Below are positions 1 through 7,471 of a DNA stretch of 64,000 bases, piece after piece. Positions within the stretch are counted from its first letter, which is position 1. Each line of letters opens with the position of its first letter. The notes under the pieces are model-generated. The model saw only the letters and a list, made by a program, of their open reading frames with translations, did no database searches and was not told the DNA's origin. The translations under genes and the position numbers were made by a program. The DNA is from JAPULR01 sp963665075 (lineage in GTDB: Bacteria; Chloroflexota; Dehalococcoidia; Lucifugimonadales; GCA-2712585), in NCBI GenBank assembly GCA_963665075.1, contig OY762063.1:2232001-2296000 (forward strand). The letters run 5' to 3'.

Positions 1-39
1 GGCGGGGGAATCGAAGGTGAGGATGGTGGACGCGGGCAT
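1..39 (-). CDS. Start of an unidentified gene, cut by the window edge
   Basis: Reading leftward, an ATG follows the squalene-hopene cyclase stop by three bases, with a GAGG-like ribosome site overlapping the end of that gene. The 13 visible codons read MPASTILTFDSPA. The tight spacing suggests it is the next gene of the hopanoid operon, but too little is visible to name a family. Confidence 0.4.
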   Translation of the reverse strand, partial: MPASTILTFDSPA

Positions 40-42
40 GGT

Positions 43-2037
43 CTACGCCTCGTTGAGGAAGCGGCCCAAAGCCGTCAGGGGCCAGTAGTTGCGGTAGAGG
101 TGGTAGTTGATCATGAAGCCGGCGCCCATGTCGAGGTCCTGGTAGGAGGGGTCGCCGGGGTCGGGGAGCTTCTTGGGGCGGTGGCCGACGCCGTAGCCGG
201 GGAAGCCGGTACCGGTGAAGTAGGGTTCGTCCCATGAGCCGTCGGTCTGCTGGGTTTCGTGAAGGTAGCGGACGCCTCTGAGGGCGGCGGGGGAGTCGGA
301 TTCGTCGGCGGAGATGAGGGCAAGGAGCGCCCACGCCGTCTGGGAGGCGGTGCTGGGGCCGCGTCCTCGAAGGGACGGGTCTACGTAGGAGCCGCAGCTT
401 TCGCCCCATCCGCCGTCGGGGTTCTGATGGTCGATGAGCCACTGCACGGCTTTGCGGACGTAGGGCTGGGTCATGTCTTCGCCGATGGACTGGAGGGCGG
501 GCAGGACGGCGCCTGTGCCGTAGACGTAGTTGACGCCCCAGCGTCCGAACCAGGGGCCGTCTTCTTCCTGCTCGTCGCGGATGTATCTGTAGGCTCTCTG
601 GATGGGTTCGATGTTGCGGTCGTAGCCGAGCTTGCCGAGGGCTTCGACGATATGGGCGGTGACGTCGACGCTGGGGGGGTCGAGGGACTCCCCGAAGTCG
701 GCGAAGGGGATGTTGCTTAGATACGTGCGGTCGTTGTCCTTGTCGAAGGCAGCCCACCCGCCGTTGGCGCTTTGCATGCCGAGAAGCCAGGAGACGCCGC
801 GTTCGATGGCGGCGGTGCGGCAGCCGTCCTCGTCGCCGGGGAGTCGGGCCAGGTTCAGCGCGATTAGGACTTCCGAAACGTCGTCGATGTCGGGGTAGTT
901 GTCGTTGGCGAATTCGAAAGCCCAGCCGCCGGGGGGAGTGTCGGGGGCCTTCACCTGCCAGTCGCCGCCCTGAAGTATCTGCCTGTCGATGAGCCAACGG
1001 GTGGCGGACTCCATGTAGGGATTGTCGGCGGGGACGCCGGATTCCAGCATGGCGATGAGGGCGAGGCAGGTGTCCCAGACGGGGGAGACGCAGGCCTGAA
1101 CGCGCCAGGTGTCGTCCTCCTCAATGGCGAAGCCCTCGAAGCCTTCGAGTCCCTGCTTCATGGCGGGATGGTCGAGGGAGTAGCCCAGATGCTTTAGGCA
1201 GATGAGGGAGTAGACCCAGGGGGGCTGGATGCCGCCCCAGGAGCCGTCGGCCTCCTGGCGGGAGAGGATCCACCGGGCGGCGCGGTCCTTGGCCTTGTTG
1301 CGGCCGGGCTTGATGGGGATTCTTTCGTAGAGGCGGAGGACTTTATCCGCGCCGTGGAAGAGGGTGCGCCAGCTGGCCAGGGGGCCGTTCCTGCCGTTGG
1401 ATTCGGGTTTGTGACCGTTGGAGGAGAAGAGTTCCGGGATGGCGGTGGATTGGGGAATGGGGGTCGTGGGCTTTTCGGTGAGGATGATTGTCATGGGGAC
1501 GATGGTGGCGCGGGCCCAGCTGGAGAATTCGTAGATGTTAAGGGGGAACCAGTTGGGGAGGAACATGATTTCCGGGGGCATGGCGGGGAGGTTCTTCCAA
1601 GGATACTGGCCGAGCATGGCGAGCCAGATTTTGGTGAAGACGCGGGTGTTTTCCACGCCGCCCCTGGAGATGATGAACTGCCTGGCCTTCGTCATGGCGG
1701 GGGAGTTTGGGGGGACGCCGGCCAGCTTGAGGGCCGTGTAGCACTCGACGCATGTGCTGAGATTGCCGGGAGCGCCGTAGTATTGGGCCCAGGAGCCGTC
1801 TTCCTGCTGGCGGCTGAGGATGTAGTTGGCGATTTTGCGCCACCGCTCAGGGTTGGGCGCGCCGAGGATGTGGGTGAGCATGAGGTACTCGGCTTCCATC
1901 GTGGGGTTGGATTCGAGTTCGCCCCACCAGTAGCCTTCGTCGTACTGGATGCTCAGCATATATTGTTGGGACTTGGCGACGGTTTCCGCCGCGGCCGCCC
2001 GAACTTGCTCGTCGATTTTGTAAGTCGCCTGAGTCAT
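43..2037 (-). CDS. shc: Squalene-hopene cyclase
   Basis: Cyclises squalene to hopene/hopanol, the core step of hopanoid membrane lipid synthesis; family members are monotopic membrane enzymes. The 664-residue length is normal. The class II terpene cyclase acid motif DxDD is present as DIDD near residues 383-386. Repeated QW-type motifs (Q..DGSW, Q..NGGW, Q..DGGWGE) occur along the protein. The start ATG has GGAGATG just upstream. It lies 17 bases after hpnA in a same-strand run of hopanoid genes, which supports the assignment. Confidence 0.97.
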   Translation of the reverse strand: MTQATYKIDEQVRAAAAETVAKSQQYMLSIQYDEGYWWGELESNPTMEAEYLMLTHILGAPNPERWRKIANYILSRQQEDGSWAQYYGAPGNLSTCVECYTALKLAGVPPNSPAMTKARQFIISRGGVENTRVFTKIWLAMLGQYPWKNLPAMPPEIMFLPNWFPLNIYEFSSWARATIVPMTIILTEKPTTPIPQSTAIPELFSSNGHKPESNGRNGPLASWRTLFHGADKVLRLYERIPIKPGRNKAKDRAARWILSRQEADGSWGGIQPPWVYSLICLKHLGYSLDHPAMKQGLEGFEGFAIEEDDTWRVQACVSPVWDTCLALIAMLESGVPADNPYMESATRWLIDRQILQGGDWQVKAPDTPPGGWAFEFANDNYPDIDDVSEVLIALNLARLPGDEDGCRTAAIERGVSWLLGMQSANGGWAAFDKDNDRTYLSNIPFADFGESLDPPSVDVTAHIVEALGKLGYDRNIEPIQRAYRYIRDEQEEDGPWFGRWGVNYVYGTGAVLPALQSIGEDMTQPYVRKAVQWLIDHQNPDGGWGESCGSYVDPSLRGRGPSTASQTAWALLALISADESDSPAALRGVRYLHETQQTDGSWDEPYFTGTGFPGYGVGHRPKKLPDPGDPSYQDLDMGAGFMINYHLYRNYWPLTALGRFLNEA

Positions 2038-2054
2038 TCACATCTCCATCGTCT

Positions 2055-3038
2055 TCATACTCTGCGGTGGGCGCGGAACCACCGGACAGCTTTCTCAAAA
2101 GCATCTTCCACCGGGGTTTGGGGCAGGCCAAGCTCCCGGACGGCCTTGGCGCTGGTGACGTACATGGGCTTCTTGGCTATCCGCATACCTTCGAGGGGGA
2201 TGCGGGGTTTGCGACGCAGGAGCTTGCCTTCTATGAAATGGTCAATCATGCCCAGGAGGATTACCAGGTTGATGGGAATGCGCGTCCGCGGGGCGCGAAC
2301 GTCGGTTATGGCTTCCAGCATGAGCAGAACTTCCAACAGGGTCATGTTGCGGTGACCGAGGATGTATCGCTGGCCGGGGACGCCTTTTTCGTAGGCCAGG
2401 ACGTGTCCCAACGCCACGTCTTCTACGTCTATGACGTTCATGCCGGAGTTGATGTAGAATGGAATTTTGCGGCGTAGGAAGTCCAGGACGATGCCGCCGG
2501 TGGGGGTGGGCTTCACGTCCCAGGGGCCGATGGGCGCGCTGGGGTTGACTACCACCACGGGGAGGCCGTTGTTGGCGGCGGCGAGGGCTTCCCGTTCGCC
2601 CATGTACTTGGAGTTCTTGTAGTGGCCTACCAGGTCTTTGGGGTTGACTGCGGTGTCTTCGTCGCCGAGACCCTTCTTGGGGAGGCCGATGGTGGAGACG
2701 GTGCTGGTGTAGACGGCGCGCTGGACGCCGGCGCGCTCGGCTTCTTCAAAGATGGTTTTCGTGCCTTCGGCGTTAATCTTGTAGACCTCGGAGGGGTTGC
2801 GGCTCCAGAAGGAGTAGACGGCGGCGCAGTGGAAGAGGCCGTGACAGCCTTCGAGGGCGCGGGCGAGGGATTCCCTGTCGCGCAAGTCGCCGTTCACCTG
2901 CTCCACGTTCAGATTTTCCAGGGCGGGCGCGTCGCCGTTCCGGCGCACGAGGGCGCGGACGTCGTAGCCCCTGGCGACCAGGGTTCGCGCCAGGTTGCCG
3001 CCGACGAATCCGGTCGCGCCGGTTACGAGGACTTTCAT
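2055..3038 (-). CDS. hpnA: Hopanoid-associated sugar epimerase HpnA
   Basis: Extended short-chain dehydrogenase/NAD-dependent epimerase of 327 residues. The N-terminus carries the Rossmann motif TGATGFVGGNLA (residues 7-18). The active-site Tyr/Lys pair is probably in the YKNSKYMGE stretch, and a VNPSAPIGPWD loop typical of HpnA-like epimerases follows. HpnA proteins are encoded with hopanoid genes, but their exact substrate is unsettled; a role in side-chain sugar modification is usually proposed. It sits between hpnG and shc with 17-18 base gaps, so co-transcription is likely. A GGGAG site precedes the ATG. Confidence 0.9.
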   Translation of the reverse strand: MKVLVTGATGFVGGNLARTLVARGYDVRALVRRNGDAPALENLNVEQVNGDLRDRESLARALEGCHGLFHCAAVYSFWSRNPSEVYKINAEGTKTIFEEAERAGVQRAVYTSTVSTIGLPKKGLGDEDTAVNPKDLVGHYKNSKYMGEREALAAANNGLPVVVVNPSAPIGPWDVKPTPTGGIVLDFLRRKIPFYINSGMNVIDVEDVALGHVLAYEKGVPGQRYILGHRNMTLLEVLLMLEAITDVRAPRTRIPINLVILLGMIDHFIEGKLLRRKPRIPLEGMRIAKKPMYVTSAKAVRELGLPQTPVEDAFEKAVRWFRAHRRV

Positions 3039-3056
3039 GGGTGGTTCACTCCCATC

Positions 3057-3794
3057 CTAGCCTTCCCCCATCAAGGGGGAAGGGACAAGAGGGACTCCCC
3101 TGCGAAGGGTTTGGGAGACGAAGGTTGTGGCGAAGGCGTGGAGGCTTTTCTGGGCTTTTTTCGCGCCTTTAGCTAGGGACATCAGCTTGGGCAAGCGTCC
3201 AGGTTTGGCGAGGGAGTTGAGGATGACTCGCATACCCTGCCGGGCCTCCCGCTGATGCATAAGCTCTTCGACGTAGGGGGGGATTTCCTGATCGGTGGCG
3301 TCGGAGATGGCGTGGACGGAGACGAAGGGGACGCCGGCCCGGGCTGCGGCGCTGCATATCCAGTAGTCCTCCATGCTGACGGCCTGGGCGTGGAACTCGT
3401 GGGCGAGTCGTTCCCGCTCGTCGCGGGTGCGGACGAGCCGGTCGGCCGTCACTGTGTCGCGGCGGACGTAGGGGAGGGCGTTTTCGTGGATGGCGTCTTC
3501 CGCCTGCTGAAAGAGGCGGCGATTAACGTCAAGGGGTGGGGAGCCGTCGGTCGAGAGAACGCGGCGGGCGAGAATCAGGTCGCCGACGCTGAGGTCGTCG
3601 GAGAGGGAGCCGGCGAAACCGACGGAGAGGACGAGGGAGGGGCCGGGTTCGTCATTGAGTAGCGACGTGATGGCGGCAACAGCCTTCTCCTTGCCCACGC
3701 CGGTTACGGTGACGGAGGCTTGGCCGTCGGAGGAACGGTTGAGGCTGCCAAGCCTGCGAACCTCGTCTTTCATTGCTGCTACTATGGCAATCAC
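3057..3794 (-). CDS. hpnG: Hopanoid-associated phosphorylase / nucleosidase HpnG
   Basis: 245-residue member of the purine nucleoside phosphorylase / MTA-SAH nucleosidase fold. Recognisable parts are the N-terminal IVAAMKDEV, the GVGKEKA loop, LVLSVGFAGSL and the SMEDYWI substrate-contact segment. In hopanoid producers HpnG removes adenine from adenosylhopane, downstream of HpnH; the immediately preceding gene here is hpnH. The start is GTG. The C-terminal about 20 residues are Ser/Pro/Leu-rich and run into the palindromic repeat CCTTCCCCCATCAAGGGGGA beside the stop, so a repeat may have replaced the original end of the gene. Confidence 0.88.
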   Translation of the reverse strand: MIAIVAAMKDEVRRLGSLNRSSDGQASVTVTGVGKEKAVAAITSLLNDEPGPSLVLSVGFAGSLSDDLSVGDLILARRVLSTDGSPPLDVNRRLFQQAEDAIHENALPYVRRDTVTADRLVRTRDERERLAHEFHAQAVSMEDYWICSAAARAGVPFVSVHAISDATDQEIPPYVEELMHQREARQGMRVILNSLAKPGRLPKLMSLAKGAKKAQKSLHAFATTFVSQTLRRGVPLVPSPLMGEG

Positions 3795-3819
3795 GTTCGT
3801 CTAAACCGTCAGTTGAAGT

Positions 3820-4902
3820 CTAGGCGGCGGTGATGCCGCTTTTGCTGATTGCGCCTGAGCGGATAAGCGTCACCCAATCCTTGGGGCGGGTGACGGCGTT
3901 GAAGATGGTGGCGGATTCGAAGCCGCAGTGCATCATGCAGTTGGCGCATCGGGGGTCCTTGCCGACGCCGTACTTGTCCCAGACTTCGGGCTGCATCACC
4001 TCGCTCATCTCCTCCACGTGCTTGTCGGCGAGGGGGTAGCAGGGCAGCCGCCAGCCCATGATGGTGTAGGTGGGGTTGGACCAGGCGGTGCACTGGTAGT
4101 CGCGCTCGCCCCGCAGGAAGTTCAGGTAGAGGGGGTTGTTATAGAAGCGGATGCCGTCGGAGCGGTCAGGGTCGAGGATTTCCTTGAAGACCCTTTCGGA
4201 CTCTGCGCGGTGGAGGAACTGTTCCCGGTCGGCGACGGCTTCGTAGTCGAAGCCGGGGGAGATCATGCAGCCCTCCACGCCCATGTCGGTCATCGTGCGG
4301 AAGAGTTCATGCAGGTCTTCCACGTCGCTGCCGCGGAAGATGGTGGTGTTGGTGCAGACGCGGTAGCCGCGGGCGATGGCCGAGGCGATGGCGGCCTTGG
4401 CCTTCTTGAAAACGCCCTTGCGGTCAACGGATTCGTCGTGCTTCTCCTCCATGCCGTCCATGTGGACGACCCAGCAGAAATACTTGGAGGGCTTGATCTT
4501 CTGCATCACGCGCTCCATCAGGAGGCCGTTGGAGCAACAGTAGACGAAATACTTGCGTCGGACCAGCTCGTTTATAATGTCGCTGATCTGGGGGTGGATG
4601 GTCGGTTCGCCGCCGGCGATGGACACTATGGGCGCGCCGGACTCCTCCACGGCGGCGATGGCCTCGTCGACGGGCATCATCTTGCTCATCATCGCCTTGT
4701 ACTCGCGGATGCGGCCGCATCCGACGCAGGAGAGGTTGCACATCTCCAGGGGTTCCAGCATGGTGACCATTGGGAAGCGCTTGCGGCCCTTGAGCTTCTG
4801 GCCGAGCATGTACTTGGCGATGCGGAGGGACATCTCTATGGGGCGTTTGGAGGGTTTGACGGGAGCGATGGTTTCCTGGGGTCTTTCGGTTGTGGTGGTC
4901 AA
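3820..4902 (-). CDS. hpnH: Radical SAM protein HpnH, adenosylhopane synthase
   Basis: HpnH joins the 5'-deoxyadenosyl group of S-adenosylmethionine to hopene, starting C35 side-chain synthesis. The radical SAM cluster motif is CNLSCVGC, followed by a glycine-rich SIAGGEPTIHP segment. Cysteines near the C-terminus (CANCMMHCGFE) resemble the family's extra C-terminal cysteine region. I place the start at a TTG with GAAGGGA about 8 bases upstream. The longer in-frame reading would overlap the preceding gene by 58 bases and has no ribosome site. From this TTG the protein is 360 residues, close to the usual family size. Confidence 0.93.
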   Translation of the reverse strand: MTTTTERPQETIAPVKPSKRPIEMSLRIAKYMLGQKLKGRKRFPMVTMLEPLEMCNLSCVGCGRIREYKAMMSKMMPVDEAIAAVEESGAPIVSIAGGEPTIHPQISDIINELVRRKYFVYCCSNGLLMERVMQKIKPSKYFCWVVHMDGMEEKHDESVDRKGVFKKAKAAIASAIARGYRVCTNTTIFRGSDVEDLHELFRTMTDMGVEGCMISPGFDYEAVADREQFLHRAESERVFKEILDPDRSDGIRFYNNPLYLNFLRGERDYQCTAWSNPTYTIMGWRLPCYPLADKHVEEMSEVMQPEVWDKYGVGKDPRCANCMMHCGFESATIFNAVTRPKDWVTLIRSGAISKSGITAA

Positions 4903-4916
4903 TGGGTTGTTCCCTT

Positions 4917-6035
4917 CTAGTAATCTCTGGATGCGAGGAAGTCTACCAGACTTTGGGCCTCTTCTCGCGCCCAATCGGAAAGAGGGACGGGCGAGAGGGA
5001 GTCCATAGCGAGGGTAGCTTCCCGATTGATCATGTACTGGGCGCTTTCCTGGGCGCCGACGGCTTCGAGGATTCCGAGAACGTCGTCAACGTCCTGCTGG
5101 TCTAGGGTGGATTTTTCGTAGATGATCTCCAGCCTGCGGCGGTCGGTTGGGTCGGCGTTCTGGAGTGCGAGGACGATGGGGAAGGATTTCTTCTTGCGGC
5201 GGATGTCGTTGTCGGTGGAACTTCCGGCCTTGCCGGTGGTCTTTTCGTCGCCCCAGATGCCGAGAACGTCGTCACGGATCTGAAACATCCTGCCGAGGCT
5301 GCGTCCGTAGCCGGTGAAGGCGTTGACGTGGGCATGGTCGTCGGTGGCGAGAATTGCGCCCATTTCCAGCGCGCAGGCGATGAGGGCGCCGGTCTTGAGC
5401 CTAATCATGCCGAGGTAGGCGTCGATGCTGATGTTAAGGGAGTCTTCGAAGGATAGGTCTAGAACCTGGCCCTTAATCATGGCGATGCTGCTTTCGACCA
5501 GGAGTTGGGAGCAGCGGAGGGCCTTGTGTTCTGGGACGCCTCTCTCGGTCAGGGCGAGGGCTGTACGGTAGGCGGCGGCGTGCATGGAGTTGCCTACGAC
5601 CAGAGCTTTGGGGAGGCCCCAAAGTCGCCAGACGGTCGGCTTGTGACGGCGCATCTCGTCGCCGTCCTGAATGTCGTCGTGGATGAGGGAGAAGTTGTGG
5701 ACGAGCTCAAGGGCGAGGGCGGCGGGCATGGCCTGTTCCCAGGAGCCGTCGAGGGACTGGCAGGCGAAGAGGCAGAGGGCGGGTCGGACGGCTTTGCCGG
5801 GATCCTGGGGCGCGTCCAGGAAGCGGCCTTGGCGGTCGGCCCAACCGAGATGGTAGCGGAAGGGGCCGGAAAGCCGGAGGCTGCCGTTGGGAAGAATTGC
5901 GCCCAAGGCCGACTGGATGCCGCCGCCGTAGTGGGTGAGCGGGCCGGGGGGCTTGGGGCGATTCTTCGTGGAGTGGACGCTTTGGGGTGCAGACATAGGT
6001 TGCATGGACGCCCGTGGCGCGGAAGGGGGATACAT
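4917..6035 (-). CDS. Polyprenyl (farnesyl/geranylgeranyl) diphosphate synthase
   Basis: Trans-isoprenyl diphosphate synthase condensing IPP with allylic diphosphates; here it probably makes the farnesyl diphosphate used for squalene and hopanoids. The first aspartate-rich motif is HDDIQD and the second is QIRDDVLGIWGD; the GNSMHAAAYRTA segment also fits the family. The reading is 372 residues, slightly long. The first 30-40 residues look unstructured and no strong ribosome site precedes the first ATG, so translation may begin at one of two later ATGs. It is the first gene of the hopanoid run, with its stop overlapping the hpnH ribosome site. Confidence 0.88.
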   Translation of the reverse strand: MYPPSAPRASMQPMSAPQSVHSTKNRPKPPGPLTHYGGGIQSALGAILPNGSLRLSGPFRYHLGWADRQGRFLDAPQDPGKAVRPALCLFACQSLDGSWEQAMPAALALELVHNFSLIHDDIQDGDEMRRHKPTVWRLWGLPKALVVGNSMHAAAYRTALALTERGVPEHKALRCSQLLVESSIAMIKGQVLDLSFEDSLNISIDAYLGMIRLKTGALIACALEMGAILATDDHAHVNAFTGYGRSLGRMFQIRDDVLGIWGDEKTTGKAGSSTDNDIRRKKKSFPIVLALQNADPTDRRRLEIIYEKSTLDQQDVDDVLGILEAVGAQESAQYMINREATLAMDSLSPVPLSDWAREEAQSLVDFLASRDY

Positions 6036-6169
6036 AGTTAGACGATGTACGGAATGCTAGCAAAGGGGGTTGGGGGTGTCAATAGAAACGGAGGAGGTCA
6101 GGAAGGCGGGGAGAACCAGCTTGCCTTACCTGTGCCGCAATTAAGGCTTGACGAGCAGGAGACTTGAAA

Positions 6170-6358
6170 TCAGGAAGGCTTGATGCGAGGGGAAGTCTCT
6201 TTGGTGGTGGATGGGAAGGGAGAATCCGTCGGCTGAGGAGGATTTGGCGTCGTGTTTACAGGCGCAAAATAACCAGACGTGAATTCGCTGATTGCCAGGA
6301 TTCGTTCCGCTTCGCGCCATTTTGCCAGGTAGTCATTAGGTCTGCTCGGGTGCGCCAT
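6170..6358 (-). CDS. Small hypothetical protein (62 aa) overlapping the proteasome-like gene
   Basis: The ATG has a near-perfect AAGGAGGAG ribosome site located inside the last codons of the upstream Ntn-hydrolase gene. The two genes overlap by 23 bases in different frames, the usual arrangement for coupled translation. The peptide starts MAHPSRPNDYLAKWREAERI, with a helical charged N-terminal half and a Pro/Thr/Ser-rich tail. I do not recognise a family. The strong ribosome site and the coupling are the reasons for calling it real; a function tied to its neighbour is inference. Confidence 0.55.
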   Translation of the reverse strand: MAHPSRPNDYLAKWREAERILAISEFTSGYFAPVNTTPNPPQPTDSPFPSTTKETSPRIKPS

Positions 6359-7052
6359 TTTCTCCTCCTTCCAAGGATATGATTCTGAGCTGCGTTTGCA
6401 AGCCAACCCCCGGGGCCACTTCACTGCGTTTCTTAGCGGCCTTGACCATTTCGACTACAGTGTCTCTATCCAGAGATGACTTGTATGGGGCAGCAATCAG
6501 CGAATAGATAGCGTGAGGAGCGCCGGAACCAATCGCGCTATAGCCTATTGGGCTGTTATTGCTGTCCACTCCCGGATTCAGGATTGTATGAATTGAGCAT
6601 TGAGAGCCGCTCTTTCCAACAACGATAATTTCGACGCCGACATCTATCTGATGCATTGCTTGGTCTACCATCTGTACGATGTGGGGCAGGAGGCTCTGTT
6701 GCCTGTTGTAATACTCCTGGAGATTCAAGCCTCTTGGCTCCAGTTCGGTTTTGACGACCCTTTCCAACCTCTTTTGCTGATAAGCCATTCGCACTATCTC
6801 AGCCATAATTGCAGCCGAAGTAATCTCTTGCGCTTTTATCTGCTCACGCGCGGCTTGGATAATCTCGTTGCCAAGAAGCACGTCACCCGCAAGAAGGGAG
6901 TAAACCTCAAGCGAATCGCTGATCTTCATTATTTTGTATGTTTCATCATGCTCAAACTCAAATCCAATCGGGAAATGGGCCGTGACCATCTGGTCGGACG
7001 CCAGCACTGCTCCTGCGCCGTTTTCGTATAATGCAGCTATGCAGATGGTCAT
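6336..7052 (-). CDS. Proteasome-like Ntn hydrolase
   Basis: 238-residue protein resembling 20S proteasome beta subunits and related bacterial Ntn hydrolases. The N-terminus reads MTICIAALYENGAGAVLASD, matching the beta-subunit pattern T..(V/I)A....GAVLASD. If the initiator Met is removed, Thr2 would be the nucleophile. A later IGSGAPHAIYSL segment matches the conserved GSG.. region of proteasome subunits. Bacterial relatives of this kind are not part of the Prc operon of Actinobacteria, and no ARC/Mpa ATPase or Pup gene is seen nearby. Substrate is unknown. It is followed by a coupled 62-residue gene. Confidence 0.7.
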   Translation of the reverse strand: MTICIAALYENGAGAVLASDQMVTAHFPIGFEFEHDETYKIMKISDSLEVYSLLAGDVLLGNEIIQAAREQIKAQEITSAAIMAEIVRMAYQQKRLERVVKTELEPRGLNLQEYYNRQQSLLPHIVQMVDQAMHQIDVGVEIIVVGKSGSQCSIHTILNPGVDSNNSPIGYSAIGSGAPHAIYSLIAAPYKSSLDRDTVVEMVKAAKKRSEVAPGVGLQTQLRIISLEGGENGAPEQT

Positions 7053-7471
7053 TTACACACTCAAAAATTGGAATATCCTGGGGCTTTCGGTTAAGGAAAC
7101 TTACCGCGTAGGAACACTTCCGTTGCCCCAACTCAAGGACAATTTCTATTAGTCAACACTACTTGAGGGGGTTTAGGTTGTCAAGGAACATGGCAATTTC
7201 ACTCATAATCCAGTATTGGTATATATAGCTGTGAGAAGCCAGGATTGAGCGGGCCGGATAGCGATATCCGTTGTCTTAGGCGATGCTGAAATGCTCTTCT
7301 GGGGAGGTTAGCAGGGGAGTCGGGTTTGTGGCAAGGGAATGTTGTCACTTTTGGGGAGGAGCGCCCTCAAGGGGGAAGATATAAGAAGGAGAGGATTGGT
7401 GTGTTGGCGGGGGGATGGTGTTAAACTACGGCGGACGCATCTGCTGGATATTATCGTGAAGGAGGGGGTTG
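7053..7471. other. Divergent intergenic region without a gene
   Basis: About 420 bases separate the leftward Ntn-hydrolase gene from the rightward iron-sulfur oxidoreductase. Part is AT-richer than its surroundings (TATTGGTATATATAGC near 7213). It probably holds both promoters, but I cannot assign -35/-10 pairs with confidence. Short open frames here have no ribosome site and no recognisable product. Confidence 0.4.

Noticed and set aside
4917..4974. Upstream start of HpnH overlapping the polyprenyl synthetase gene
   Set aside because: No ribosome site, non-conserved residues, and a well-placed TTG with GAAGGGA exists downstream.
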